From NCBI RefSeq assembly GCF_016428585.1, contig NZ_JAELVR010000001.1:124001-188000 (forward strand): a DNA stretch of 64,000 nucleotides, read 5' to 3'. This document shows, in pieces, positions 18,986 to 27,307 of the stretch. The position numbers and the translations under genes are program-made. Source of the stretch: Sedimentitalea arenosa (lineage in GTDB: Bacteria; Pseudomonadota; Alphaproteobacteria; Rhodobacterales; Rhodobacteraceae). Below the pieces are notes generated by a model. It worked only from the letters and a program-made list of their open reading frames with translations. It was not told the DNA's origin and ran no database searches. Each line of letters begins with the position of its first letter. The first letter of the stretch is position 1.

Positions 18986-19435
18986 ATGAAGTGGTTGGAC
19001 CTGCCACCGGTCTGGCTCGGAGGGTTCATTGCCCTCGCCTGGTTTCAGGCGCGGCATGCCTCCTACGGGTTGAGCTTCGGCGGTGCGTGGGCGGATTTTG
19101 TCGGCGGGTTGCTGATCGGCGGCGGCCTGCTGCTGATGTTGCTGGCGTTTTCGGAGTTCCGCCGCCAGCGCACCACCATCATCCCGCACAAGACGCCGAG
19201 CCGCCTGATCCAGTCGGGAATTTTCAGCCGCACCCGCAACCCGATCTACCTGGGCGACACGCTGATCCTGGCCGGGCTGGTCCTGCGGCTGGACGCGGTG
19301 CTGGCCCTGCCGCTTGTCCCGATCTTCGTCTGGGTGATCGAGAAGCGTTTCATTCTTCCCGAGGAAGATCGCATGCGGCGCGCCTTCCGCATGGACTTTG
19401 CCCGCTATGAACGCAAGGTGCGACGCTGGGTCTGA
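18986..19435 (+). CDS. Isoprenylcysteine/phospholipid-type membrane methyltransferase
   Basis: A 149-residue integral membrane protein with about four helices. The C-terminal half contains GIFSRTRNPIYLGDTLILAG, then EKRFILPEEDRMRRAFRMDFARYERKVRRWV. The RNPxY and ExxxxxxEE patterns are the S-adenosylmethionine-binding signature of the ICMT/PEMT-like (NnrU/Ste14-type) methyltransferases. I start it at ATG 18986 behind GGCAGG rather than at the TTG at 18968. It follows the metallo-beta-lactamase-fold gene by 36 bp and may share its transcript. Substrate unknown. Confidence 0.82.
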   Translation: MKWLDLPPVWLGGFIALAWFQARHASYGLSFGGAWADFVGGLLIGGGLLLMLLAFSEFRRQRTTIIPHKTPSRLIQSGIFSRTRNPIYLGDTLILAGLVLRLDAVLALPLVPIFVWVIEKRFILPEEDRMRRAFRMDFARYERKVRRWV

Positions 19436-19553
19436 GTTGATGTGCTGCAGACCATTGTATAGCAAAGCGAGGCTGTAATGACCTGCGAAGTCCTGTTATG
19501 ACGCGCAGACACCACGATTTTCGGCCCGAAACGGGCGATATGGGGGACAAGAG

Positions 19554-21125
19554 TTGAAGATAGGAACACCGAAGGAAACGTTTGCGGGCGAAGCGCGTGT
19601 CGCGATGACGCCCGACTCGGCACGTGCGCTTCAGAAGCTTGGATATGACTGCCTGATCGAAACCGGCGCCGGCGCCGCGGCCGGGTTTTCCGACGCGGCC
19701 TATGAAGAGGCCGGGGTCGAGGTAATCAAGACCGCCGCGGCGCTCTGGAAAGAGGCCGACATCGTCGCCAAGGTGCGCCAGCCGAACGAGACCGAGCTGA
19801 AACGCCTGACCAAGGGCAAGACCCTGATTTCCTTCTTCAATCCGGCTGCGAACGACGCCGGAATGGAGCTCGCGAAGTCCAAGGGCGCCAACGTCATCGC
19901 GATGGAACAGGTGCCCCGCATCAGCCGCGCGCAGAAGATGGACGCGCTGTCCTCGATGGCGAATATCGCGGGCTACCGCGCGGTGATCGAAGCCGGCAAC
20001 AATTTCGGCCGCTTCTTCACGGGCCAGATCACCGCCGCGGGCAAGGTGCCGCCGGCGAAGGTTCTGGTGGTCGGCGCCGGCGTCGCCGGTCTGGCCGCCA
20101 TCGGCACCGCGACCAGCCTCGGTGCGATCACCTATGCCTTCGACGTGCGTCCGGAAGTGGCCGAGCAGGTCGAATCGATGGGCGCCCAGTTCGTCTTCCT
20201 CGATTTCGAGGAAGAGCAGCAGGACGGCGCGGCGACCGGCGGCTATGCCTCGGTCTCCAGTCCCGAGTTCCGCGAGGCGCAGCTCGCCAAGTTCCGTGAA
20301 CTGGCGCCCGACATGGACATCGTCATCACCACGGCACTGATCCCGAACCGCGAAGCGCCGGAGCTGTGGACCGAGGACATGGTCAAGTCCATGAAGCCCG
20401 GCAGTGTCATCGTCGATCTCGCGGCTGAAAAAGGCGGCAACTGCAAGCTGACCGTGGCCGACGAGAAGATCGTGACCGACAACGGCGTGACGATCATCGG
20501 CTACACCGATTTCCCGTCGCGCATGGCGGCGCAGAGTTCGACGCTCTATGCCACCAATATCCGCCACATGATGACCGACCTGACGCCCGAGAAGGACGGT
20601 CAGATCAATCACGACATGGAAGACGACGTGATCCGTGGCGCGACCGTGACCTTCGATGGCGAGATCACCTTCCCGCCGCCGCCGCCCAAGGTGCAGGCGA
20701 TCGCGGCCAAGCCGAAGGAAGCCAAGAAGGAACTGACCGCCGAGGAAAAGCGCGCGCAGGAAATCGCAGCGTTCAAGCAGCAGACCAAGAATCAGGTCGG
20801 CCTTCTGGCCATCGCGGCGGTGTTGCTCCTGGCGGTCGGCCTCGTCGCGCCGGCCAGCTTCATGCAGCACTTCATGGTGTTCGTGCTGGCGGTCTTCGTC
20901 GGCTTCCAGGTGATCTGGAACGTCAGCCACAGCCTGCACACGCCTCTCATGGCGGTGACGAACGCGATCTCGTCGATCATCATCCTGGGGGCGCTGGTGC
21001 AGATCGGATCGTCCTCTGTCATCATCGCGATACTGGCCGCATTGTCGGTGTTCATGGCCTCCGTGAACATCTTTGGCGGGTTCCTCGTGACACGGCGCAT
21101 GCTCGCCATGTTCCAGAAGTCGTAA
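19554..21125 (+). CDS. pntA: NAD(P) transhydrogenase subunit alpha (fused form)
   Basis: A 523-residue protein beginning at a TTG codon with GGGGGA upstream (MKIGTPKETFAGEARVAMTP). It holds the NAD(H)-binding domain I with VLVVGAGVAGLAAIGTA near residue 168 and the conserved DVRPEVAEQVESMGA. After a Pro-rich linker (about 370-400) it carries about four membrane helices ending in NIFGGFLVTRRMLAMFQ. The enzyme uses the proton gradient to drive hydride transfer from NADH to NADP+. Domain I and the membrane part are fused as in E. coli, unlike the split PntAA/PntAB arrangement seen in some alphaproteobacteria. Confidence 0.96.
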   Translation: MKIGTPKETFAGEARVAMTPDSARALQKLGYDCLIETGAGAAAGFSDAAYEEAGVEVIKTAAALWKEADIVAKVRQPNETELKRLTKGKTLISFFNPAANDAGMELAKSKGANVIAMEQVPRISRAQKMDALSSMANIAGYRAVIEAGNNFGRFFTGQITAAGKVPPAKVLVVGAGVAGLAAIGTATSLGAITYAFDVRPEVAEQVESMGAQFVFLDFEEEQQDGAATGGYASVSSPEFREAQLAKFRELAPDMDIVITTALIPNREAPELWTEDMVKSMKPGSVIVDLAAEKGGNCKLTVADEKIVTDNGVTIIGYTDFPSRMAAQSSTLYATNIRHMMTDLTPEKDGQINHDMEDDVIRGATVTFDGEITFPPPPPKVQAIAAKPKEAKKELTAEEKRAQEIAAFKQQTKNQVGLLAIAAVLLLAVGLVAPASFMQHFMVFVLAVFVGFQVIWNVSHSLHTPLMAVTNAISSIIILGALVQIGSSSVIIAILAALSVFMASVNIFGGFLVTRRMLAMFQKS

Positions 21126-21139
21126 GGAGTTAACTAGCC

Positions 21140-22624
21140 ATGGAATACGGCTTCACGATTGCGGCCTATGTGGTCGCGGCAATCCTGTTCATCCTTTCGC
21201 TGGGCGGTCTGAGCGGCCAGGAAAGCGCCAAGCGCGCCGTCTGGTACGGCATCGTCGGCATGGCGATCGCCGTGCTGGCGACGCTGATCGGACCGGGCCA
21301 GGACCGTTGGCTTCTGTCTCTGGTCATGATCGCACTGGGTGCCGGGGTCGGCTACCAGCTGGCAACGCGTGTCCAGATGACCCAGATGCCGGAACTGGTG
21401 GCGATCATGCATTCGCTCGTCGGTCTGGCCGCGGTCTTCGTCGGCTTCAACGCCGATATCGAACTGGGACGCGTCGCCGCCGCGTTCAACGAGGCGGGTC
21501 ACGCCTTCCCCCGGCCCGAGGAGGTGACGGCGGCCAGCGTCGCGTTCGCCAAGGAGTTCTCGGGTTTCGCTGCCATCGTCGCCAAGAAGACGGCGGTCGA
21601 GATCACCATCCTGCGGGTCGAACTGGTGCTGGGCATCTTCATCGGTGCCGTGACCTTCACCGGGTCGGTCATCGCCTATGGCAAGCTGGCGGGAAAGGTC
21701 GACACTTCGGCCAAGAAACTGCCGGGCGGGCACATGTTGAACGCTGGGGCCGCGATCCTCTCGCTGCTGCTGGTCGCACTCTACCTCGGCGGGGCAGGCA
21801 TGTGGACCCTGCTGTTGATGACCGCGCTTGCGCTTTTCATCGGCTATCACCTGATCATGGGCATCGGCGGTGCCGACATGCCGGTCGTGGTGTCGATGCT
21901 GAACAGCTATTCCGGCTGGGCGGCGGCAGCCATCGGCTTCAGCCTCGGCAATGACCTTCTGATCGTTGTCGGCGCGCTGGTCGGCTCCTCGGGTGCGATC
22001 CTGTCCTACATCATGTGCAAGGCGATGAACCGCTCGTTCATCAGCGTTATCCTGGGTGGCTTCGGTGGCCCGGCGGGCGAGCAGATGGCGGTCGAGGGCG
22101 AACAGATCGCCATCGAGGCCGACGGCGTCGCCACGGCGCTGAACGAGGCGGACAGCATCATCATCATCCCGGGCTACGGGATGGCGGTGGCGCAGGCGCA
22201 GGGCGCCGTGTCCGACCTGGTCAAGAAGTTGCGCGCCAAGGGCAAGAACGTGCGGTTCGCCATCCACCCGGTCGCCGGGCGTCTGCCCGGGCACATGAAC
22301 GTGCTTCTGGCCGAGGCCAAGGTGCCTTATGATATCGTGTTGGAGATGGAAGAGATCAACGACGACTTCCCGGACACGGATGTCGCCATCGTCATCGGCT
22401 CCAACGACATCGTGAACCCGGCCGCGCAGGATGATCCGAACAGCCCGATCGCCGGCATGCCGGTGCTGGAGTGCTGGAAGGCCAAGCAGGTCTTCGTGTC
22501 AAAGCGGGGGCAAGGCACCGGCTATTCCGGCATCGAGAACCCGCTGTTCTTCAAGGACAACACGCGGATGTTCTATGGCGATGCAAAGGCCAGCCTCGAC
22601 AAGCTGCTGCCGATGATCGACTGA
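21140..22624 (+). CDS. pntB: NAD(P) transhydrogenase subunit beta
   Basis: A 494-residue protein 14 bp after pntA, preceded by AAGGAG. The first 260 residues hold about nine membrane helices with the proton channel (for example [20 protein letters not shown] with its conserved His). The C-terminal domain III binds NADP(H): [19 protein letters not shown] near residue 340, [20 protein letters not shown], and [16 protein letters not shown] near the end. All motifs are intact, so with pntA this should be a working transhydrogenase. Confidence 0.97.
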   Translation: MEYGFTIAAYVVAAILFILSLGGLSGQESAKRAVWYGIVGMAIAVLATLIGPGQDRWLLSLVMIALGAGVGYQLATRVQMTQMPELVAIMHSLVGLAAVFVGFNADIELGRVAAAFNEAGHAFPRPEEVTAASVAFAKEFSGFAAIVAKKTAVEITILRVELVLGIFIGAVTFTGSVIAYGKLAGKVDTSAKKLPGGHMLNAGAAILSLLLVALYLGGAGMWTLLLMTALALFIGYHLIMGIGGADMPVVVSMLNSYSGWAAAAIGFSLGNDLLIVVGALVGSSGAILSYIMCKAMNRSFISVILGGFGGPAGEQMAVEGEQIAIEADGVATALNEADSIIIIPGYGMAVAQAQGAVSDLVKKLRAKGKNVRFAIHPVAGRLPGHMNVLLAEAKVPYDIVLEMEEINDDFPDTDVAIVIGSNDIVNPAAQDDPNSPIAGMPVLECWKAKQVFVSKRGQGTGYSGIENPLFFKDNTRMFYGDAKASLDKLLPMID

Positions 22625-22650
22625 CAACCGGCCATGCCGTCCGAAAAGTT

Positions 22651-22686
22651 GAAAACCCCGGTCAAGGCGACCGGGGTTTTCTTTTT
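22651..22686 (+). terminator. Rho-independent terminator after pntAB
   Basis: A 13-bp perfect stem (GAAAACCCCGGTC with its complement, 5-nt loop) is followed by TTTTT, 27 bp after the pntB stop. Confidence 0.95.
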
Positions 22687-22727
22687 GCCTGCGGCGGAAT
22701 GCGCTCTGGCGCCGCCTCATTTCTGAG

Positions 22728-22733
22728 TATAAT
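22728..22733 (+). promoter_or_regulatory. Perfect -10 hexamer ahead of the 22743 gene
   Basis: A consensus TATAAT lies only 9 bp upstream of the ATG at 22743, with no convincing -35 hexamer and no Shine-Dalgarno sequence in between. If used, transcription would begin at or next to the start codon, giving a leaderless message. Confidence 0.4.
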
Positions 22734-22742
22734 TGTCAGTTA

Positions 22743-23126
22743 ATGAGTGCCGTGAGCCGCATATCGTCTTTGCCACACCGCGAGTTTCCGAGCGGTCGAG
22801 AGCACCCGCCGCTGATGGACGCGCTGGGGCAAGTGCGCTGCGTCGGGCGGCGGTTGCGGCTGCATGGCGCTCGCGATCCTTCGCCGTTGGGCGTGCTGCT
22901 GCAGCGTCTGCCCGCGATGTTGGGGCGCAGGCTGGTCTTTCATGAGCCCGGCGCGCGCGACGTTTCCTTTGACGAGGCATGGTTGCTGAACCTGCTCGAT
23001 GCGGTCAGGTCGGCCGACGAGGATCGCTATCGTTTCGCCCTGCTCAGCCGGATGCCGCGCGACCGGGCCTCGGCGTTGCATTTTCTGGTCTGCCAGGCCG
23101 CGCATACATTGGATACGTCGCGATAA
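22743..23126 (+). CDS. Hypothetical protein (127 aa)
   Basis: An open frame of 127 residues beginning MSAVSRISSLPHREFPSG. The body is Arg- and Leu-rich and well folded-looking, for example LGVLLQRLPAMLGRRLVFHE and SFDEAWLLNLLDAVRSADED, ending with a helical ALHFLVCQAAHTLD. I do not recognise a family. It is probably real because it fills the gap between the pntAB terminator and dps and has globular composition. It lacks a ribosome binding site and could be a leaderless gene or start at an internal codon. Confidence 0.6.
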   Translation: MSAVSRISSLPHREFPSGREHPPLMDALGQVRCVGRRLRLHGARDPSPLGVLLQRLPAMLGRRLVFHEPGARDVSFDEAWLLNLLDAVRSADEDRYRFALLSRMPRDRASALHFLVCQAAHTLDTSR

Positions 23127-23190
23127 GTGGTTATGTTGACTGACAGCAAGCCGTCGCCAGCCAACAGCATTTCCAAGAAGGATACATGAC

Positions 23191-23661
23191 ATGACACAAA
23201 CTGCCGCAGACCTCAGCCCATCGGCGCGCGAAGCCATCGCCGACGCGCTCAACCAGGCGGTTGCGGAAACCGTCGTCACCACGATGCTTGCGCAGAACTT
23301 TCATTGGAACGTGACCGGCATGGCATTCGGCCCGCTGCACGCGCTTTTCCAGGAAATCTACGAGGATCACTTCGTGGCACAGGACGACCTGGCCGAACGG
23401 ATCAGGGCGATCGACGCCCATGCCGACGGTGTTCTGGGCGACATGCTGAAGCGCTCGAAGGTGAAAGAGGCCACGGGGCATCCGTCGGCCGAAGACATGA
23501 TCGCCCACCTGCGCGATGCGCAGGAGACCCTCGCCGCGACCACCGCCGAAGCCGGTGCGCTCGCTGCCGAGCATGGGGATACGCTGACCGAAGACCTGTG
23601 TATCGCACGCGGCCAGACCCACGAGAAGTTCGCCTGGATGTTGCGCGCGCACCTGCGCTGA
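23191..23661 (+). CDS. dps: Dps family ferritin-like DNA-protection protein
   Basis: A 156-residue ferritin-like protein. The ferroxidase residues sit in AQNFHWNVTGMAFGPLHALF near residue 35 and EIYEDHFVAQDDLAERIRAID near 55, the Dps pattern in which ligands come from two subunits. It oxidises and stores Fe(II), using peroxide, and can bind DNA during stress. A ribosome binding site (AAGGATACATGAC region) precedes the ATG. It converges with the DUF1289 and hemP genes, also linked to iron. Confidence 0.93.
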   Translation: MTQTAADLSPSAREAIADALNQAVAETVVTTMLAQNFHWNVTGMAFGPLHALFQEIYEDHFVAQDDLAERIRAIDAHADGVLGDMLKRSKVKEATGHPSAEDMIAHLRDAQETLAATTAEAGALAAEHGDTLTEDLCIARGQTHEKFAWMLRAHLR

Positions 23662-23664
23662 CGA

Positions 23665-23910
23665 TCAGAGCCCCCCGGGCAGGGGGGCACGCTTCTTCTT
23701 GCACTTGCGTGCATAGATCTCGGGCCACGCATGGAACTTTCCAAGCGCGGCCTGTTGCTTGATCAGCATGTCGACGAAAGCGCGGCGATGCTTGTCTTTC
23801 TTCAGTGACTTGAAAAGGGATTTCTGATCTCGGGTCATGCTGCATCCGATGCAGTGACCTCCGCGTTTGTACTTGCACACGTCGATGCAGGGAGAGGGCG
23901 TCTTGCTCAT
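23665..23910 (-). CDS. DUF1289 family protein
   Basis: An 81-residue protein with CIDVCKYKRGGHCIGCSMTRDQ at residues 8-29, the C-x3-C...C-x2-C pattern that defines DUF1289, a small family suspected to bind metal or an Fe-S centre. It ends in a basic tail. It starts directly behind hemP (stop at 23911), so the two are co-transcribed and probably share its iron-linked control. Confidence 0.88.
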   Translation of the reverse strand: MSKTPSPCIDVCKYKRGGHCIGCSMTRDQKSLFKSLKKDKHRRAFVDMLIKQQAALGKFHAWPEIYARKCKKKRAPLPGGL

Positions 23911-24069
23911 CTACTTTGTCAGGATCAACTTGCCGCTGCGCGTCAGGCGCAGGATGTAGAGCACTCCGTCGAGCATGATCCCCGCGCGCATTTCGGGTCC
24001 TAGAAGCGCGCGCGCATCATGCATCGGCAGGGCCGTTTGAGGCATGGAATGATCCGACTCATCTGACAT
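23911..24069 (-). CDS. hemP: Hemin uptake protein HemP
   Basis: A 52-residue protein read from ATG 24069 (MSDESDHSMPQTALPMHDAR). The C-terminus LDGVLYILRLTRSGKLILTK is the HemP signature, whose YxLRxTxxxKLILTK end is nearly invariant. HemP is a small activator of heme-uptake gene expression in several proteobacteria. A longer in-frame reading reaches 24279 but crosses the operator palindrome. It is first in an operon with the DUF1289 gene. No heme receptor or transporter genes are next to it. Confidence 0.9.
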   Translation of the reverse strand: MSDESDHSMPQTALPMHDARALLGPEMRAGIMLDGVLYILRLTRSGKLILTK

Positions 24070-24444
24070 GTCTATTTTCTGACAAAAATAATCAGAAAAG
24101 ACAAGTCGCGAAGCGGACAAACCTGTTTCCATCCAAGAAGATGACACCGTCACCGAGATCGGAGTTGCCTCTGACTTGGCAGGGAGCGTTCGGGCATAAT
24201 GAACCGCACGCTCCGATCTCGGCCTCATCGCGTGGAACACCCAGAAACCCGGTATTTCGCGTTCCTCTTCCATGCGCATTCAGGATGAGGATGCCGAGCG
24301 GTGGCCTGAAGTCACCGAGAGATTGAGCGTTGAACGGGGCTTTTCGGTTTCGGTATACGAATGTATCCCTTTAACCACCTGATAAAAAACGAGAACTTCA
24401 CTTTCGATGCGGAGTGGGCTAAGCTTCGCCAAACGAGGTTTCAG
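24070..24444. other. Gene-free stretch between hemP and the DUF3422 gene
   Basis: About 375 bp between the divergent starts. Apart from the operator at 24075-24099 I see no convincing gene, hairpin terminator or second operator. Frames running through it are N-terminal extensions without ribosome binding sites. Confidence 0.6.
24075..24099 (-). promoter_or_regulatory. Palindromic iron-type operator ahead of hemP
   Basis: TTTTCTGA and TCAGAAAA form a perfect 8-bp inverted repeat with a 9-bp AT-rich spacer, ending six bases from the hemP start and overlapping an AT-rich -10-like stretch. The position and sequence suit an iron-responsive repressor or activator site (Fur/Mur, Irr or RirA type), but which protein binds cannot be told here. 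Confidence 0.65.
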
Positions 24445-25725
24445 ATGCCCCCGATCGAAGATCACCCCTTGCGCTATGCCCTGGCCAACGAGTTGCACGC
24501 TCGACCGTTTCCGCGTGTCTCCGAGCAGAGCACGGTCGCATTCGTCGCGATCAAGCAGGCCAAGGAGGCGGTGAGTCGCGACCGGTCCGAGGACCTCGCC
24601 CATCTGATCGCTCTGCTGGATCGGCACGGCGCGCCGCACCCTCAGCCGGGGGCGACGCACTATTCGGGCCGGATCGGTCGGCATGTGCTGAAATGGGAGC
24701 AACACACCGAGTTCGTGACCTACACCGCGTTCTCCGACGGTGTCAGTGACCGTGCTTTCGATCCCAACGATTTTTCGGTTTTCCCCGAGGCCTGGCTGGC
24801 CGAGGCGCCCGGTCAGCGCATGACCTCGGCGATGATGCGGATCGAACCTCGCTCCGATGACTCAGAGATCGAGGCGCGGCTGGGCGATTGGTTCGTGCCC
24901 GAAAGCCTGGCCGTGGCCGAGGTGCTGGACAAGGCCGCCGTGGCCGCCAGCGATTTCCGCATCGACCCGGCTGGGCATCTGCGGCTGGCGGTGTTCGTCG
25001 GGAGCGACACCGGCGAGCGGCGGATCGGGCGCATCGCGCAGCGTCTGTTCGAGATCGAGACCTACAAGACCATGTCCATGCTGGGCTTCTCTCGCGCGCG
25101 CAGTCTCAGCAGCCGGATCACGGCGCTGGACAATCAGTTGACCGAACTGATGGTCGAGATGACCAGCGGTGAAACCCAGCCCGACGTGACCCTGAGCAAC
25201 CTGTTGTCGATCTCTGCAGAGCTCGAGACGATGGCGGCACGGGCGTCGTTCCGCTTCGGCGCCACCGGCGCCTATGAGGCGATCGTGAACCAGCGGATCT
25301 CGGTCCTGCGCGAGACCCGGTTCCTGGGCCGGCAGACTTTCGGCGAATTCATGATGCGGCGCTATGAGCCGGCCATGCGCACGGTCAAGTCGACCGAGAC
25401 CCGGCTGCAGGCGCTGGCCGACCGCGCCATCCGTGCCGGCGACCTGTTGCGCACCCGGGTCGACGTCGACCGGAGCGCCCAGAACCAGGCGCTGCTCGAA
25501 AGCATGGACAAGCGCGCAGCATTGCAGCTGCGGATGCAGAACACCGTCGAAGGATTGTCCGTCGTCGCCATCAGCTATTACGCGGTTTCGCTGGCGGGCT
25601 ACCTTCTCTACCCGGTGTCGGAAACCACGGGGATCGGCAAGGGGATGCTGACCGCGCTGGTCACCGTGCCCGTGGTGGCGCTGGTCTGGTGGCTTATCCG
25701 CAGGATACGCCGCAAGATCGGGTAA
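24445..25725 (+). CDS. DUF3422 family membrane protein
   Basis: A 426-residue protein starting at ATG 24445 (MPPIEDHPLRYALANELHAR) behind GAGG; readings from 24361 are longer than the family. HPLRYALANELHARPFP is the characteristic DUF3422 opening, and the C-terminus holds two membrane helices (about residues 365-415, with a short basic end RRIRRKIG). The middle is long and helical (QNQALLESMDKRAALQLRMQ). The family is widespread in proteobacteria with no known function. It is followed after 20 bp by a membrane kinase gene and likely co-transcribed. Confidence 0.88.
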   Translation: MPPIEDHPLRYALANELHARPFPRVSEQSTVAFVAIKQAKEAVSRDRSEDLAHLIALLDRHGAPHPQPGATHYSGRIGRHVLKWEQHTEFVTYTAFSDGVSDRAFDPNDFSVFPEAWLAEAPGQRMTSAMMRIEPRSDDSEIEARLGDWFVPESLAVAEVLDKAAVAASDFRIDPAGHLRLAVFVGSDTGERRIGRIAQRLFEIETYKTMSMLGFSRARSLSSRITALDNQLTELMVEMTSGETQPDVTLSNLLSISAELETMAARASFRFGATGAYEAIVNQRISVLRETRFLGRQTFGEFMMRRYEPAMRTVKSTETRLQALADRAIRAGDLLRTRVDVDRSAQNQALLESMDKRAALQLRMQNTVEGLSVVAISYYAVSLAGYLLYPVSETTGIGKGMLTALVTVPVVALVWWLIRRIRRKIG

Positions 25726-25745
25726 GCGCCACCCGCGCAAGACCG

Positions 25746-27305
25746 ATGACAAAGCCCGGCCCGTTTGGCAGTCTGGAAAGTGCAGAGGACTTTGGGCGCG
25801 AGGGCATCGTGGCGGGACCGATACGGGACGACGAAGGCCAGTTCACCGAATGGCGGCAATTGGGGCGCAGCAGTCTCGGCGAAACATGGGCCGCCCGTGA
25901 TGCGATGCGGGGCAGGGAAGTGGTGGTCAAGGTGCGCCCGCCGCTTGGTGCCAGCCGCGAGACCTGTCGGCGCGAAGCGGCCCTTGCGCGCAAGCTGAAC
26001 ACGCCTTTTCTGCAGAGATTTCTGGAGTACCGGCCGGCCGAGCTGGGACCCGATGCCCTGATCTACGAATACGTCCCCGGGGCCAGCCTCAAGACGCGGC
26101 TGGCCGACGGACCGCTGTCGCGCGATGCGGCGCTGACCATGGCGCGCGACGTGCTGACGGGGCTGGCGGCGGCGCACGCGAACGGCATCATCCACCGCGA
26201 TGTCAGCCCCGAGAACATCATCCTGTCGGATCGTGGCGCGGTTCTGATAGACTTCGACGCCTTGGGCGATCTGGTGCAGGACAGCCACATCGGCCGGACC
26301 ACCGTAGGGGGAGAGTTCGCGGGCAAACCGCTCTACATGTCGCCGGAACAGATCACCGGCGCGCCGCAGAGCGCGGCCTCGGATATCTGGGCTGTGGGCG
26401 CCGTGCTGTTCGAAAGCCTGACCGGGCGCAGCTTCCGGCAGGGCGAGTCGATCGCCGACCTCGTCGGGCAATATGCCAGCACGCCGGACGTGCGCGACGC
26501 GCCCGCCTCGTTGCAGGCGCTTCTGACGGACATGCTGGCGCCCGACCCCGGACGCAGACCCGACGCGATCGATGCCATAGACATGATCGAGGCGGCGCTG
26601 CGGATGTCGACGCCGCCGACGCGTCCGTCCGTTGTGTCGCCAAGCCCCGAACGCCCCATGTCCAGGCCGAGCCCGTCGGCACCGGAGATCGCGTGGGACC
26701 TTAGTCCTGCGTCCCCGGCGAAGGCCGGCGGCGGGCGGGCGATCATCGCGGTGGGCCTGGTCGCGCTTCCGCTCGTGGCGGTCATCGTTTTTGCGGCGAT
26801 GTTCCGGGGTGGCGCACTGCTCAAGGCCTTCCGCGAGCAGGAGTTCCACACGCCCCATGTCCTGGGCATGGCGCTGGTCGCACTCGGTGTCGTTCTGGTG
26901 ATCCTCAGTTTTTTCGTTGCGCGGTTTCTGCGCGCAAGGGCAGCGAGGGAGGACGTGGCTTTGCCCTTCCGAGCGCTCGATCTGATCAATGCACCGGATG
27001 CGCGTGACCGGTTGACAGAAACCATCTGCCTGCGAATCGACGCCTATCGCGACCTCGCGGGCAAGCCGTCCGAAGACCTGCTGACCGTGACCATGGTCGC
27101 ATTGGCGAATGAATACGCGTCGGCGGAAACGGCGGATGAGCGGTTCAAGGCGCTGGCGATGTTGAACGATCTGCACACGCAGGTTGCGAGAACCCTGCGT
27201 CCGTGGTGGATGAACTACGAGACGTTGATTGCGCGCGTCCTCTCTCTGACGACGCTGGTTGCGGGTGTCGTCACCGCTGTCGAGGGCGTGCGCAGGTTGT
27301 TCTGA
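25746..27305 (+). CDS. Membrane-anchored serine/threonine kinase-like protein with altered motifs
   Basis: A 519-residue protein. A eukaryotic-type kinase domain covers about residues 35-295: Gly-loop LGRSSLGETWAARD, likely ATP-binding Lys62, HRDVSPENI (150-158), and KPLYMSPEQITG with SDIWAVGAVLFESLTG. The usual DFG is DFD (169-171) and the catalytic-loop Lys is Ser, so activity is uncertain. After a Pro/Ser linker there are two membrane helices (about 345-365 and 390-410), then a soluble helical domain to the end. The ATG at 25746 has no strong ribosome binding site, and the gene is 20 bp behind DUF3422. Confidence 0.85.
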   Translation: MTKPGPFGSLESAEDFGREGIVAGPIRDDEGQFTEWRQLGRSSLGETWAARDAMRGREVVVKVRPPLGASRETCRREAALARKLNTPFLQRFLEYRPAELGPDALIYEYVPGASLKTRLADGPLSRDAALTMARDVLTGLAAAHANGIIHRDVSPENIILSDRGAVLIDFDALGDLVQDSHIGRTTVGGEFAGKPLYMSPEQITGAPQSAASDIWAVGAVLFESLTGRSFRQGESIADLVGQYASTPDVRDAPASLQALLTDMLAPDPGRRPDAIDAIDMIEAALRMSTPPTRPSVVSPSPERPMSRPSPSAPEIAWDLSPASPAKAGGGRAIIAVGLVALPLVAVIVFAAMFRGGALLKAFREQEFHTPHVLGMALVALGVVLVILSFFVARFLRARAAREDVALPFRALDLINAPDARDRLTETICLRIDAYRDLAGKPSEDLLTVTMVALANEYASAETADERFKALAMLNDLHTQVARTLRPWWMNYETLIARVLSLTTLVAGVVTAVEGVRRLF

Positions 27306-27307
27306 GT

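Noticed and set aside
23911-24279. Longer 122-residue version of the hemP frame
   Set aside because: The extra N-terminal part crosses the perfect palindrome and has no family match; the 52-residue form has the normal HemP length.
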